Shown here in pieces: positions 7,847-15,746 of a DNA stretch of 64,000 bases. Made by a program: the position numbers and the translations under genes. The notes under the pieces were generated by a model. That model saw only the letters and a list, made by a program, of their open reading frames with translations. It was not told the DNA's origin and ran no database searches. Numbering within the stretch: the first letter of the stretch is position 1; every line of letters starts with the position of its first letter. Source of the stretch: a virus; the IMG/VR virus record IMGVR_UViG_3300047375_000952, positions 62,001 through 126,000 of that record. One strand, given 5' to 3'.

Positions 7847-8023
7847 TCATACTCCGAAATAAGTGTCTTGGTTCCACTTGGGCTCAGGGGCTTCGCCCTT
7901 ACTCCAAACCCATATCGGCTCACAGAAGGTCTTGCCGATGTTATTCATGTTTTTGTCTATTGAGCTATCGCTCATTCGAGACATGGTTTCTAAGCAGACC
8001 TCGTTAAATATTTGGTTCTTCAT
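7847..8023 (-). pseudogene. Chimeric 58-codon methyltransferase remnant
   Basis: An intact frame joins a typical methyltransferase N-terminus (MKNQIFNEVCLETMSRM, then SDSSID) directly to the last 35 residues of an SPPY paralogue (KNMNNIGKTFCEPIWVW through NQDTYFGV). The join closely matches the end of copy 4. All catalytic motifs are missing, so it cannot methylate. It looks like an internal deletion between two methyltransferase genes that kept frame. Whether it is expressed is unknown. Confidence 0.6.
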
Positions 8024-8026
8024 TTC

Positions 8027-8737
8027 TTAAAGTCCAAACAAGTCTAATTGCTTAGGTAAACTCATGTTCTTCAACCAGACTGCTTCTTGGAAGCTCTGTG
8101 CCTTCAAGCCTTTCACTTCTGTAAGCGGTTCAAAGGGAAGCCAAGACGCACCTTGTTTCTCACAGACAATCACTTCTCCCTCACGTTCCTGACACCATTC
8201 TGAAAGGTGGCTGAAATCTATGTTTTTTGAGCTGTGTCTGTAATATACCCCCCCCTCTTCATAAGGAGGGTCAATGAACCAAGTAGCTTCTTGGTTATCT
8301 ATTTCTTCATAAGACTTACACTCGATGTTCCAATGCCTGATCTTGTATAGGTTAGAAGAAATGAGAGTTTTCTTGTAGTTTTGAGTGTTCGGCCTGATCA
8401 CCGCTTTCCACTTAGTCACTGATTTTTTTGGCTGAGTAGCACCGCCTGAAATGATGAAGCCTATTAAGTGTTTTGCTTCATCACAATCCCATTCGTAATC
8501 ATCTACGCTCTCGCCTGCCTTTAAGTGAGGTAGTGATGTGATGTCTTTTGGGCTACATTTCTGTAACCACTTCCAAAGATTTACGATCAGCTCATATTTA
8601 TCATAGAGTTCTATGTCTCTATCAAAGTATTTAAGAGCATATTGAGCAGTTCCTGCAAATGGCTCTATAATCTTATCTTTGGTCGGCTTCGGGTATTGAC
8701 TAACAATCTTTGCTTTTGACCCATAATAACCCCACAT
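8027..8737 (-). CDS. Dam-like (D12 class) N6-adenine DNA methyltransferase
   Basis: This 236-residue protein follows the alpha-class adenine methyltransferase order: YYGSKAKI at the N-terminus (the YxGxK motif), the SAM motif IIEPFAGTAQYAL, and the catalytic FIDPPYEEGG. The family methylates adenine in short palindromes such as GATC, but the recognition sequence here cannot be read off. The start is taken at 8737 (MWGYYGSK), one base from the stop of copy 4; a longer frame to 8815 runs inside copy 4. A run of eight G (coding strand) follows the DPPY motif at 8248-8255 and could slip. It is unrelated in fold class to the SPPY copies around it. Confidence 0.85.
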   Translation of the reverse strand: MWGYYGSKAKIVSQYPKPTKDKIIEPFAGTAQYALKYFDRDIELYDKYELIVNLWKWLQKCSPKDITSLPHLKAGESVDDYEWDCDEAKHLIGFIISGGATQPKKSVTKWKAVIRPNTQNYKKTLISSNLYKIRHWNIECKSYEEIDNQEATWFIDPPYEEGGVYYRHSSKNIDFSHLSEWCQEREGEVIVCEKQGASWLPFEPLTEVKGLKAQSFQEAVWLKNMSLPKQLDLFGL

Positions 8738-8738
8738 A

Positions 8739-9932
8739 TTAGACTCCCAAAAACGTATCTGATTTCCACTTAGGTTCGGGAGCTTCCCCTTTGCTCCAAA
8801 CCCATATCGGCTCACAGAAAGTCTTGCCGATATTATCCATGTTTTTACCTGGTCTCGCTCCCATTTCGTAACCTATGACTCCCTCGTAAGTAGCCCCAAG
8901 AGATTCCATATGTCTTAACATCGGCTGACATATTTCCTCTCGCTCTCCATTCGTATAAGCGTCGGCGATATTGACGAGTACTCTCCCCCCTTCTTCAAGG
9001 CAATTCCAACACTTAGATAAAGTAGGAAATAGAAATCCATCTAGCCAAGCGTTGATTTTAGGGTATCGCTTCCAACTCTGAGTGTCTTCCTGACTGTACC
9101 TTTCGAGAGTGAAATAGGGAGGAGAGGTGAATATAAAGTCCACCTCAACACCCGTTAAATCTGCTTCCTCTGCGGGAGCGCAGATGAACCTTGTTTCTTT
9201 CCCTACGTCACAGAAATCGACAATCTTCTGATAGGGTTCGTGGAGTTTAGAGTTAGGGTCAATCCCTATATAACTCTCAGCATTACTTGCGAGGAACCCG
9301 ACGAGTCTATCTCCCCATCCCGCGCTGAAGTCTAGGACTCTCTTGGCTTGAAAGGTATCATAAATGACCTTAGCTGACTCAGGTTTGAACTGACTCGCAA
9401 TGTATGACCTCATACTCAGCGAAACTCTGAGACATCTTTCGTTGATGTCTCCTTCAAACATATCAGGGTTGAAGAGATAGTTGAGAAAGGACTTTCTTTC
9501 ACTCTCCCACGCTCTTATAGGAGAAAGAAACCTCTGATGTCCAACCTCCATTCTTATTCTCTGTGTGAACAAATCAGACACCTTACTCCCAACCCGAGCT
9601 GACTTGGGAGTGTAGTAGCTACCTCTCCTAAATGAGAGAGGGGCTTCAGTCACCAATCGGTTGCACTCCCACTCGCTTTCAGAGAAAGAAGCTACTGAGT
9701 TCCTGAGTCGCTGAAACTCGTCAAGCACCTCCTCTTTACTGTAGTGTTGATAAGGGAAAGAAATCACTCCCTTGTTGATTAAGTCTCGGAGGCGGTTCAA
9801 GACATCTTCTTTCTCATAAGATTTGATCATGTCTTGCCAAAGCCCTTTGGGGATATAAAGGTTTCCTGACGGGCCATTTATTGTTGTCTCATCTAGGAGC
9901 TTTGGTTTTTCTTTATCATATTCAAAAAACAT
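8739..9932 (-). CDS. SPPY-type SAM-dependent methyltransferase, copy 4
   Basis: This 397-residue paralogue has the SAM motif VLDFSAGWGDRL (199-210), YIGIDPNSKLHEPYQKI (221-237), and TSPPYF (269-274). It starts MFFEYDKE like copy 2 and ends APEPKWKSDTFLGV. At the DNA level it is the most diverged copy in the blocks shared by copies 1-3, so it may be the oldest or the least affected by gene conversion. The upstream gene stop and its ATG share the base at 9932. Substrate as for the other copies: probably DNA, amino group of adenine or cytosine, unproven. Confidence 0.82.
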   Translation of the reverse strand: MFFEYDKEKPKLLDETTINGPSGNLYIPKGLWQDMIKSYEKEDVLNRLRDLINKGVISFPYQHYSKEEVLDEFQRLRNSVASFSESEWECNRLVTEAPLSFRRGSYYTPKSARVGSKVSDLFTQRIRMEVGHQRFLSPIRAWESERKSFLNYLFNPDMFEGDINERCLRVSLSMRSYIASQFKPESAKVIYDTFQAKRVLDFSAGWGDRLVGFLASNAESYIGIDPNSKLHEPYQKIVDFCDVGKETRFICAPAEEADLTGVEVDFIFTSPPYFTLERYSQEDTQSWKRYPKINAWLDGFLFPTLSKCWNCLEEGGRVLVNIADAYTNGEREEICQPMLRHMESLGATYEGVIGYEMGARPGKNMDNIGKTFCEPIWVWSKGEAPEPKWKSDTFLGV

Positions 9933-10309
9933 TACAGGGGTCTTTCCATCTCTTTTAAGTATTCTAGTTTGTCTCTCAAAGACACGTCTTTCCCTAGCAG
10001 ATCCTCGCGCAATGGCTCTTGCTCTTTCACAGATACTTTCCTGATCCTTATGTCGAGTTCTTCTGAAGTAGGGTTGTGATCCTCATCATTCATATAGATA
10101 TTGCCCCCATCTGTGGCCCAAACTTTTTCCCACCCCTTTGCTTTTCTTTGAGTAAAGAGAATGATCAGCCCATTCTTGTCGAGCCATTTCTTAATAATAT
10201 CAATGGTTTCAGGGTCTTTGTTGAGGAACTTTCTAATATGCTTGCGGGGGATCTTACCTAGAGGACTTACGCGCCTCCATGTAAGATCTCCAAATTCTTC
10301 TTTCTTCAT
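9932..10309 (-). CDS. Unknown basic protein (125 aa)
   Basis: The function is not recognised. The protein is charged, with a Lys/Arg-rich first third and no membrane segment. Its ATG at 10309 is preceded by GGGAGTCTTTCAG, a good ribosome site inside the end of the upstream gene, so it overlaps that gene by 56 bases in another frame. An ATG at 10324 is also possible. It is co-transcribed with the methyltransferase array and could be an accessory to it, but nothing in the sequence proves that. Confidence 0.6.
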   Translation of the reverse strand: MKKEEFGDLTWRRVSPLGKIPRKHIRKFLNKDPETIDIIKKWLDKNGLIILFTQRKAKGWEKVWATDGGNIYMNDEDHNPTSEELDIRIRKVSVKEQEPLREDLLGKDVSLRDKLEYLKEMERPL

Positions 10310-10484
10310 CTGAAAGACTCCCAATGAAGTGGATCTTCTTGCTCTCGTCTTTAATTTGATTTGGCTTAGTCACGATGAGCCTGTAGCACTCAGGGTCGAT
10401 CCTGAGTTTCTGTTTGTAATTGTACCCACAGACCACAATCTCACCGCTCCTAACTAAACTTGCTATGACCATTTCTTCGCTCAT
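10254..10484 (-). CDS. Unknown small protein (76 aa)
   Basis: This short soluble protein has a predicted beta-rich first half and a basic C-terminus (RRIWRSYMEARKSSR). No family is recognised. It starts 2 bases after the stop of the upstream Cys/Pro-rich gene and its 3' end overlaps the next gene, as expected for an operon member. The overlap makes its exact 3' boundary biologically odd, but both frames have sensible ribosome sites. Confidence 0.6.
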   Translation of the reverse strand: MSEEMVIASLVRSGEIVVCGYNYKQKLRIDPECYRLIVTKPNQIKDESKKIHFIGSLSDEERRIWRSYMEARKSSR

Positions 10485-10486
10485 AT

Positions 10487-11065
10487 TTAGCCTCCCATCT
10501 TAAACGTACCGCCGATGTTGAGCTTGTTAGTCGGGACAGCCCACTCATCGAAAGACTTCCTCTTAGGTGTATTATCTATACCGCTCACCATGATCTGTTG
10601 AGGCGGTGTGTTTACTACTCTTCTCACCTGTTGGGGAGGAGGTTCAAGTGGCTCTTTCTCTACAGCTTTTTGTTGGGTATCTGACTCTTCTTTCTCTTCA
10701 GACTTAGGCGTCTCTATCTGTACTAGAGGAGGAGTAGAATCAGACTCAAAGATAGGCTGAGGTTTCACTTCTTCAAAGGCTACAGGAGGGGCTTTCTGAG
10801 GCACTCCCCACACTTCGATTGATCCTGTCACCTCTAGCGACTCTAGGTTGACTAACCCATCCCACCTAGAGGATTCAGACTGAGAGACGATATTAGGGTG
10901 TTTGAGAAATCGGACAGCTTGAGTAGACATTCTTTCTTCCCAAGAAGAAGATGCCCAACCCGCTCGATCACAGGTTTTATTCTTACATCTCTTGCAAAAA
11001 ATGGAAGTGAACTCGACCTCAGATATCTTTTGGTCGTTACAATCTCCTAACAGGTCTTTCTTCAT
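10487..11065 (-). CDS. Cys-motif, Pro-rich protein of unknown function (192 aa)
   Basis: The N-terminal 50 residues contain FCKRCKNKTCDRAGW, a CxxCxxxxC pattern with an upstream Cys9 that could bind zinc or an iron-sulfur cluster. A long Pro/Glu-rich linker (about residues 88-150) leads to a C-terminal segment ending NIGGTFKMGG. It is the first gene of the minus-strand modification operon and faces a divergent promoter region at 11066-11133. No family is recognised. An adaptor role is only a guess from the linker. Confidence 0.65.
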   Translation of the reverse strand: MKKDLLGDCNDQKISEVEFTSIFCKRCKNKTCDRAGWASSSWEERMSTQAVRFLKHPNIVSQSESSRWDGLVNLESLEVTGSIEVWGVPQKAPPVAFEEVKPQPIFESDSTPPLVQIETPKSEEKEESDTQQKAVEKEPLEPPPQQVRRVVNTPPQQIMVSGIDNTPKRKSFDEWAVPTNKLNIGGTFKMGG

Positions 11066-11133
11066 GTTTCTGTATCCTCTTTATCTTGGCTTTAATGTGT
11101 GCTTAACCATATCAAAGAAAGGGAGCTCAGACC
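11066..11133. promoter_or_regulatory. Divergent promoter region with TATATCA-type motif
   Basis: This 68-base gap separates the start of the minus-strand modification operon from the tagged 364-residue gene. It contains ACCATATCAAAG at 11107-11118, one of the repeated intergenic motifs of this phage, followed by the plus-strand ribosome site GGGAG. Read on the minus strand the same box is TGATATGGTTAAG, close to an extended -10 element. Confidence 0.45.
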
Positions 11134-12228
11134 ATGAGAAGAACAGCTTCAGAAATCCTTTCCGACCTAGAGATCAGGGTCGCCCGACTTGAGGGTGATC
11201 ACTTTGCTTCAGAAACAGAGTCAGGGTTTCTTAACCTCTTTAAAAGCTACACTAGAGAAGAAGAAGAGTCGATTGAGGGCGCGATAAAAGCGAACCTTGA
11301 CGACGTTGATCGAGTCGATGTCTCTATCTCAAAAAAAGGGGGTCTCAGAATCAATCTTATCTTTCGGGGGGAGATTTTCGTTTTTAACGGAAAGGTTACT
11401 CACGACGAAACAGAGAGATTCGGAGTTTATGACTCGAAAATTAGACCCACAGGCTTGAGGTCGGGGCAGATCCCCATCACTAGGTATGAGATTGACAGAA
11501 GAGGACTTGAGAAATCAGTCGTGATCTCCACCACAAAGGGGCTTTATTCTGTTCTTTCTACTGTTATTGGGCTCACGGAGTTACTCGATTTAGAAGGGGG
11601 AGAAAGGAATAGCTCTAGAGGGAGAATCGCTCGGCTCGACAAGATGAGCGCGTACCCTGAGTTTCCTGAATACTATCAGAGATGGAACTCTGAGTCTATG
11701 TATCAAAGTAAGCCCGAGTATCAAGACACCCTTAGATCAAATGAACTCCTCAAGAGGCATGGCTTTTCTTTCTTAAAAGAAAAGAGCCATACGATTTGCT
11801 TTCAGTACAGAGGGGTCGAAGTGTATTTCAAGCTCGCTAGTCTTTCTGACTCGTCTGAAATTAAGACATTCTTAAAAGGCGCTTCAGACCTTTACGATTG
11901 GGCGGATAGCGCCCACCTCGCTGTTGACGCTGACGAGGTGACGGACATTATAGAGGAGACATACGGTAGGAAGGCAAGGAACACACTCCACAGTGACCTC
12001 GCTTACTCTTTCTTAAGGCAAGTCCTCAAAAAGAAGCTCATCTACGTTGACAATAAGCCGAAGAAAAGAAAGATGACTGATCATGAGAGACGTAAACTTA
12101 AGGAGTATATAGAAGACTCTGACAGAGAGTTTACAAGAGATAGGTATATAGGTCCTCAGAAGAAACAGTACTCCTACAACGGCGTGAGGCTTGAAGATAA
12201 ATACGTCCCTATAGGTTGGAGCATCTAA
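11134..12228 (+). CDS. Tagged protein of unknown function (364 aa)
   Basis: The N-terminus is the longer form of the shared tag: RRTASEILSDLEIRVARLE, a charged amphipathic helix also opening the genes at 19357-19707 and 27860-28699. The body has no recognised domain; it alternates beta-rich segments with charged helices and ends with a very basic stretch (NKPKKRKMTDHERRKLKEY) and an aromatic tail. The first about 140 residues resemble those of the 27860 gene in arrangement (tag, SISKKGG/SDKKK turn, FRGE/FHGV strand). Its stop codon overlaps that of PolA (CTAA at 12225-12228), leaving no room for a terminator. Confidence 0.7.
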   Translation: MRRTASEILSDLEIRVARLEGDHFASETESGFLNLFKSYTREEEESIEGAIKANLDDVDRVDVSISKKGGLRINLIFRGEIFVFNGKVTHDETERFGVYDSKIRPTGLRSGQIPITRYEIDRRGLEKSVVISTTKGLYSVLSTVIGLTELLDLEGGERNSSRGRIARLDKMSAYPEFPEYYQRWNSESMYQSKPEYQDTLRSNELLKRHGFSFLKEKSHTICFQYRGVEVYFKLASLSDSSEIKTFLKGASDLYDWADSAHLAVDADEVTDIIEETYGRKARNTLHSDLAYSFLRQVLKKKLIYVDNKPKKRKMTDHERRKLKEYIEDSDREFTRDRYIGPQKKQYSYNGVRLEDKYVPIGWSI

Positions 12229-14903
12229 GAAAACAGCGCCGTGATGTCTCTCCCCTCATACGTTACAACACCGTCCGTATTATGGGAGAGCCACATACCC
12301 AAATCGAACGCGGAGTCCTGAGAAAGCTCTTTAAGCACATAAGTCTTAGAGGGGCTTTCGGATGAAGAACCTGAGCCTTCTTCTTTCTCAGGCGAGCTTG
12401 AAGAAGGCTCATCAGCCTCACTCCCCACATAGAAAATCTTAGCGAGTGATTCAGGCACAGGAACGCGCTCCTCTCTGTACTTCTTCTCCCCCTTTTCATC
12501 AACGCCGTCAGGTACGAGCTTTTCCTTGTACCCTCGCCTTAAGTCTTTGAGGTCGTATGGCACTCCCCACGTCTTTCCGATCTCTACGTCTACAAGGAGA
12601 GGGACTTCCCATCCCTGATTGGCGATTGCTTTGTTTCTCGCCATAATCTGAGTCAGTACAGGGATAGCCTCTCCGATCACGTCTTCATGGATCTCAAAGA
12701 CAATCTCGTCGTGGACTGTAAGGATCATCTTGAGCTTATCGAACCACCCTCGTTTCTTAACCTCTCTGTAGATGAGACTCATCGCGAGCTTCGTGATATC
12801 CGCGCTCGTTCCCTGAACAGGTCCATTCACCGCCTTTCTCTCCTCTTTCGAGGACTTTCTGTAATCCTCGTCGTGGATATCAGGGAGGGGCTGAACTCGT
12901 CCGAAAGCCGTCTTAACATAGCCATGTTTATGGGCGAACTTGTTCTGTTTCCCCCACCAAGAGGCGAGTGTCTTGTAAGTGCTCGTGAAAGTCTTATACT
13001 TTTCGTCCCCTTCCTTAGCAGAGCACTTGATAGTGCGCTGAACAGCTTTCCCTGTGCCTCCGTAAGAAAGGGCGAAGTTACATCCCTTTCCGTTCCCTCG
13101 CTTGTCTTTCCAATCAGGTTTTCCCTTAGCGCCCTCGCCGTAGAAAGCAACCGCAGTTACAGTGTGCAGATCACCTATGCGATCCGACCCACACACACAA
13201 TAGGTTGGAGTCGGTGTGGGAATCTCATCTTCCCCCATCTCTCTAGGGTACTGTTGCCCACAGTCTGAACACTCGAAGAAAGCTTTAATCCACAGGGGCT
13301 CTTTCGAGAGGTTAGTTACGAGTCTTAGCTCTACACCTGCGTAGTCAATCGCGGTCAGCCACCACCCTTCTTCGCGCGCGACTATACAATCTCTCATGTA
13401 AGAAATGATCGCGGGCTTCTTGTCTTTGTCTTTTCCATAGGCGGGGATGCCCTGAAAAGGTACGCGACAACCGCCGTCTCTCACGATATGGGGCTTACTG
13501 TTAGTCTTACACGAAAAACGCCCTGTGTCAGCACTGAACTGATCGAACTTCGGCTTCAGCGTACCGTCAGATCCAATGTCCTCTATGAAAGGGATGAGGT
13601 ATTGGCTGAGCGCCTTGACGAGAACACGGAGGTTCTTCACTTTCTTCATGAAAGGGAGTTTCTCAGAGTTTTTCTCGATGACCTCATCGAGAACTTCTCC
13701 CTTAGTGACTACTTGGCCTGACTTCTCAGAGGCGAGCAGACCATCTACTCCCAACTCTCTCAAGAGCAAACCTAGCTGTTGAGGAGAGAGAACGTCATAC
13801 GTATAGGGAAACTCCACTTTCTCAGTACCAGCAGACTTACCGAGCAGAGCCACACTCTTACTGATCTTTTGAGTTGGATCAGGTGCGGTGTTTTGCGCGT
13901 ATCTTCGAGCTTCCTGTACGATCACTTTGTAGTTGGCGCTCCCTCCCTCAGAGATGGCTCGGGGGTCGAAGGGCTCGATCAGACCTCTTGATCCATCGCG
14001 CATGATCTTGACGAAAGAGGGTGTGATGTCTCTCTCTAGAATCTTAGACGCGCCCTTATATACCTCTAGTAGACTCTCCCACCATAGGCGCTGACCTTCA
14101 ATCGCTGACTCCATCGCTTTCTCAGGGTCAATATACACTCGGCATCGGTGCATCCATGAGGTGGCGATACAGCACATCTTTTCGAGGTTATACATCGAGT
14201 CAGAGTGCTCAGGCGCATCTTCGTATTCCTTTCTCATGATATCCCATATTCTGAGAGTACAGAGAGGATCAGCCGCCGCGTAGAGTACACAAGGTTGCCA
14301 TGAAGGGTCAATGGTCGAGTAGTCTCGCTGTTCCTCTTCAGGGGGGAATAGCTCATTGAGCTCAATCATCTTCATGTCACAGAGCTTGTCTGACAGAGCC
14401 TTAAGCCCACGCCCTCCTTTTTGACGTGGGTTGAGGAGGTACTTGATGATGAGAGAGTCTTCCCATTTCTTGTGGTCATCCCACCGATCTTTCCCGAGCG
14501 AGAAGAAGCCGTTGTACTCTAAGAAAGGCGCGTCGAAAGAGATGTTGTGGAAGACAGGTCGGGCTTTCGTGGAAGGGTCGAACAGACGCCCAAACTCTCG
14601 TCCGATGATTGACCAAGGAATGTTATACTCTGAGCCTGACTTGTGTCCGATAGGAAAGTAATAAGCCTTGTCGTGAGATGGCGCGATCCCGATACCCACG
14701 ATAGAGTCCATCGTGCGCCCTTCAAAGACGCGGTTGTCAAGTCCTGTAGTCTCGATGTCGCAACCGTAGACTTCAACCGCCATGCACTCGTCAATGGCTT
14801 GAGTTATGTTCTCTTTCGTGCCTAAGATTAGGTCACATTCTTTCATCCATTCGTAGGACTCTATGACAGGTCGTCTTATGTCTGCGAGAAAGTCGTCAAA
14901 CAT
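12225..14903 (-). CDS. polA: Family A DNA polymerase with 3'-5' exonuclease
   Basis: This 892-residue replicative polymerase has exonuclease residues Asp49/Glu51 (CDIETTG), Asp124 (NISFDAPF) and Asp212 (YAAADPL). Polymerase motif A is AIDYAGVELR (Asp520, Glu525), motif B is the O-helix KGCNFALSY (Lys606, Phe610, Tyr614) with QGTSADI after it, and motif C is VHDE (731-733). Phe at the 762-like position predicts discrimination against dideoxynucleotides. Two oddities are a four-Cys insert between motifs A and B (C545xxC548 and C569xC571), likely a zinc ribbon, and a Ser/Glu-rich linker plus about 45-residue C-terminal extension after the palm. It is transcribed away from the 14969 gene. Confidence 0.95.
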   Translation of the reverse strand: MFDDFLADIRRPVIESYEWMKECDLILGTKENITQAIDECMAVEVYGCDIETTGLDNRVFEGRTMDSIVGIGIAPSHDKAYYFPIGHKSGSEYNIPWSIIGREFGRLFDPSTKARPVFHNISFDAPFLEYNGFFSLGKDRWDDHKKWEDSLIIKYLLNPRQKGGRGLKALSDKLCDMKMIELNELFPPEEEQRDYSTIDPSWQPCVLYAAADPLCTLRIWDIMRKEYEDAPEHSDSMYNLEKMCCIATSWMHRCRVYIDPEKAMESAIEGQRLWWESLLEVYKGASKILERDITPSFVKIMRDGSRGLIEPFDPRAISEGGSANYKVIVQEARRYAQNTAPDPTQKISKSVALLGKSAGTEKVEFPYTYDVLSPQQLGLLLRELGVDGLLASEKSGQVVTKGEVLDEVIEKNSEKLPFMKKVKNLRVLVKALSQYLIPFIEDIGSDGTLKPKFDQFSADTGRFSCKTNSKPHIVRDGGCRVPFQGIPAYGKDKDKKPAIISYMRDCIVAREEGWWLTAIDYAGVELRLVTNLSKEPLWIKAFFECSDCGQQYPREMGEDEIPTPTPTYCVCGSDRIGDLHTVTAVAFYGEGAKGKPDWKDKRGNGKGCNFALSYGGTGKAVQRTIKCSAKEGDEKYKTFTSTYKTLASWWGKQNKFAHKHGYVKTAFGRVQPLPDIHDEDYRKSSKEERKAVNGPVQGTSADITKLAMSLIYREVKKRGWFDKLKMILTVHDEIVFEIHEDVIGEAIPVLTQIMARNKAIANQGWEVPLLVDVEIGKTWGVPYDLKDLRRGYKEKLVPDGVDEKGEKKYREERVPVPESLAKIFYVGSEADEPSSSSPEKEEGSGSSSESPSKTYVLKELSQDSAFDLGMWLSHNTDGVVTYEGRDITALFS

Positions 14904-14968
14904 TCGCTCTCCTTATTCTTTTATGGGAGGGTGATAGGTGGAGATACATATCAGAATAAGGAGAGATC
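14904..14968. promoter_or_regulatory. Symmetric divergent promoter region
   Basis: Between polA (minus) and the 14969 gene (plus) lies a 12-base perfect inverted repeat, CTCTCCTTATTC at 14907-14918 and GAATAAGGAGAG at 14954-14965. It supplies the same ribosome-site context to both genes. The recurrent motif CATATCAGAATAAG sits at 14947-14960. Confidence 0.5.
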
Positions 14969-15343
14969 ATGGGCAACTTTTGGATCAACGCTCAGGGTGG
15001 AGTGTCCCTCAAGGGAAGCAACACGAACCCACAGAACCCACCTGTACTTGATGATGAGGTCATCTTGGAGTTCCTTAAGATATACCCGTCAGCGAGAAAG
15101 GATTTCTTTCAGCTCCTCCCAACGCTCCTCCCTGAAGAGCAGTACAGGCTTGAGACGCTGATTGAGGAACACCCCTCTGTGCTGAAAACGAACAAGTATC
15201 AGCAACAGGAGGAGGATGACTTTCAGACAGGAATGAACAACCTCAGAATAAATGACCCCATGCTAGGTCAGCTTAGGGGGAAAGCGAAGCCATCGGGGGC
15301 GAAGAGTGGTTTGACAGTCAACATCAAGCCCCTCGCGCGCTGA
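14969..15343 (+). CDS. Unknown small protein (124 aa)
   Basis: This soluble protein begins MGNFWINAQGG and has a helical acidic middle (DFFQLLPTLLPEEQYRLE) and a Gly/Lys-rich tail ending NIKPLAR. It is preceded by GGAGAG five bases before the ATG. No family is recognised. It is the first gene of a plus-strand run leading to the topoisomerase. Confidence 0.65.
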   Translation: MGNFWINAQGGVSLKGSNTNPQNPPVLDDEVILEFLKIYPSARKDFFQLLPTLLPEEQYRLETLIEEHPSVLKTNKYQQQEEDDFQTGMNNLRINDPMLGQLRGKAKPSGAKSGLTVNIKPLAR

Positions 15344-15403
15344 GATACTTTCTTTATCCTCAAAGAGAGCTAGAATACCTCGATAAGAAAGAGAACCACT
15401 ATC

Positions 15404-15730
15404 ATGGACAAGTTGCCTTTAAAGAGTAAGAAGTTCCTCGCCTACCTCATCGCCGATCTCGGGTGGAAGATTCTCATGTTCTATGTGATTTGGGAGTATC
15501 AGACTAAGATCGAGCACTATGCTTTCATGGTGCTCGTTTCTATGATCGTGACTAGTGGGTTCATTCAGATAGGCTACATTTTGGGTCAGGCTGCACTCGA
15601 CAAGTACACACACATCGCTGTCTCTGCTATCGACAAGGAAGCGCCCACACCTCCCCCTAAGAAACCCATTTCTCCATCAGAGCCTCTAGGTGCAATTACT
15701 GATGACGAGAAGTTCGACGGCACTCTTTAA
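15404..15730 (+). CDS. Two-helix membrane protein, possible holin-like (108 aa)
   Basis: There are two hydrophobic helices, at about residues 10-29 and 38-60, joined by a short loop with charges. A cytoplasmic-type tail contains a Pro-rich segment (TPPPKKP) and an acidic end. The topology fits small phage membrane proteins such as holins or membrane anchors, but no lysin gene lies beside it. It is placed between an unknown gene and the type IB topoisomerase, so a replication-linked membrane anchor is an alternative. Function is inferred from topology alone. Confidence 0.6.
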   Translation: MDKLPLKSKKFLAYLIADLGWKILMFYVIWEYQTKIEHYAFMVLVSMIVTSGFIQIGYILGQAALDKYTHIAVSAIDKEAPTPPPKKPISPSEPLGAITDDEKFDGTL

Positions 15731-15746
15731 AAGATAGGAGAAAGAA

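Noticed and set aside
8738-8815. N-terminal extension of the Dam-like protein
   Set aside because: The extra residues run through copy 4's tail in another frame; the family begins at the YxGSK motif.
11089-11130. T4-type late promoter (TATAAATA)
   Set aside because: The box here is CCATATCA; the exact T4 late sequence was not found in this gap.
12687-13268. Long plus-strand open frame opposite polA
   Set aside because: It is an antisense shadow of a well-supported polymerase gene, with no ribosome site or known domain.
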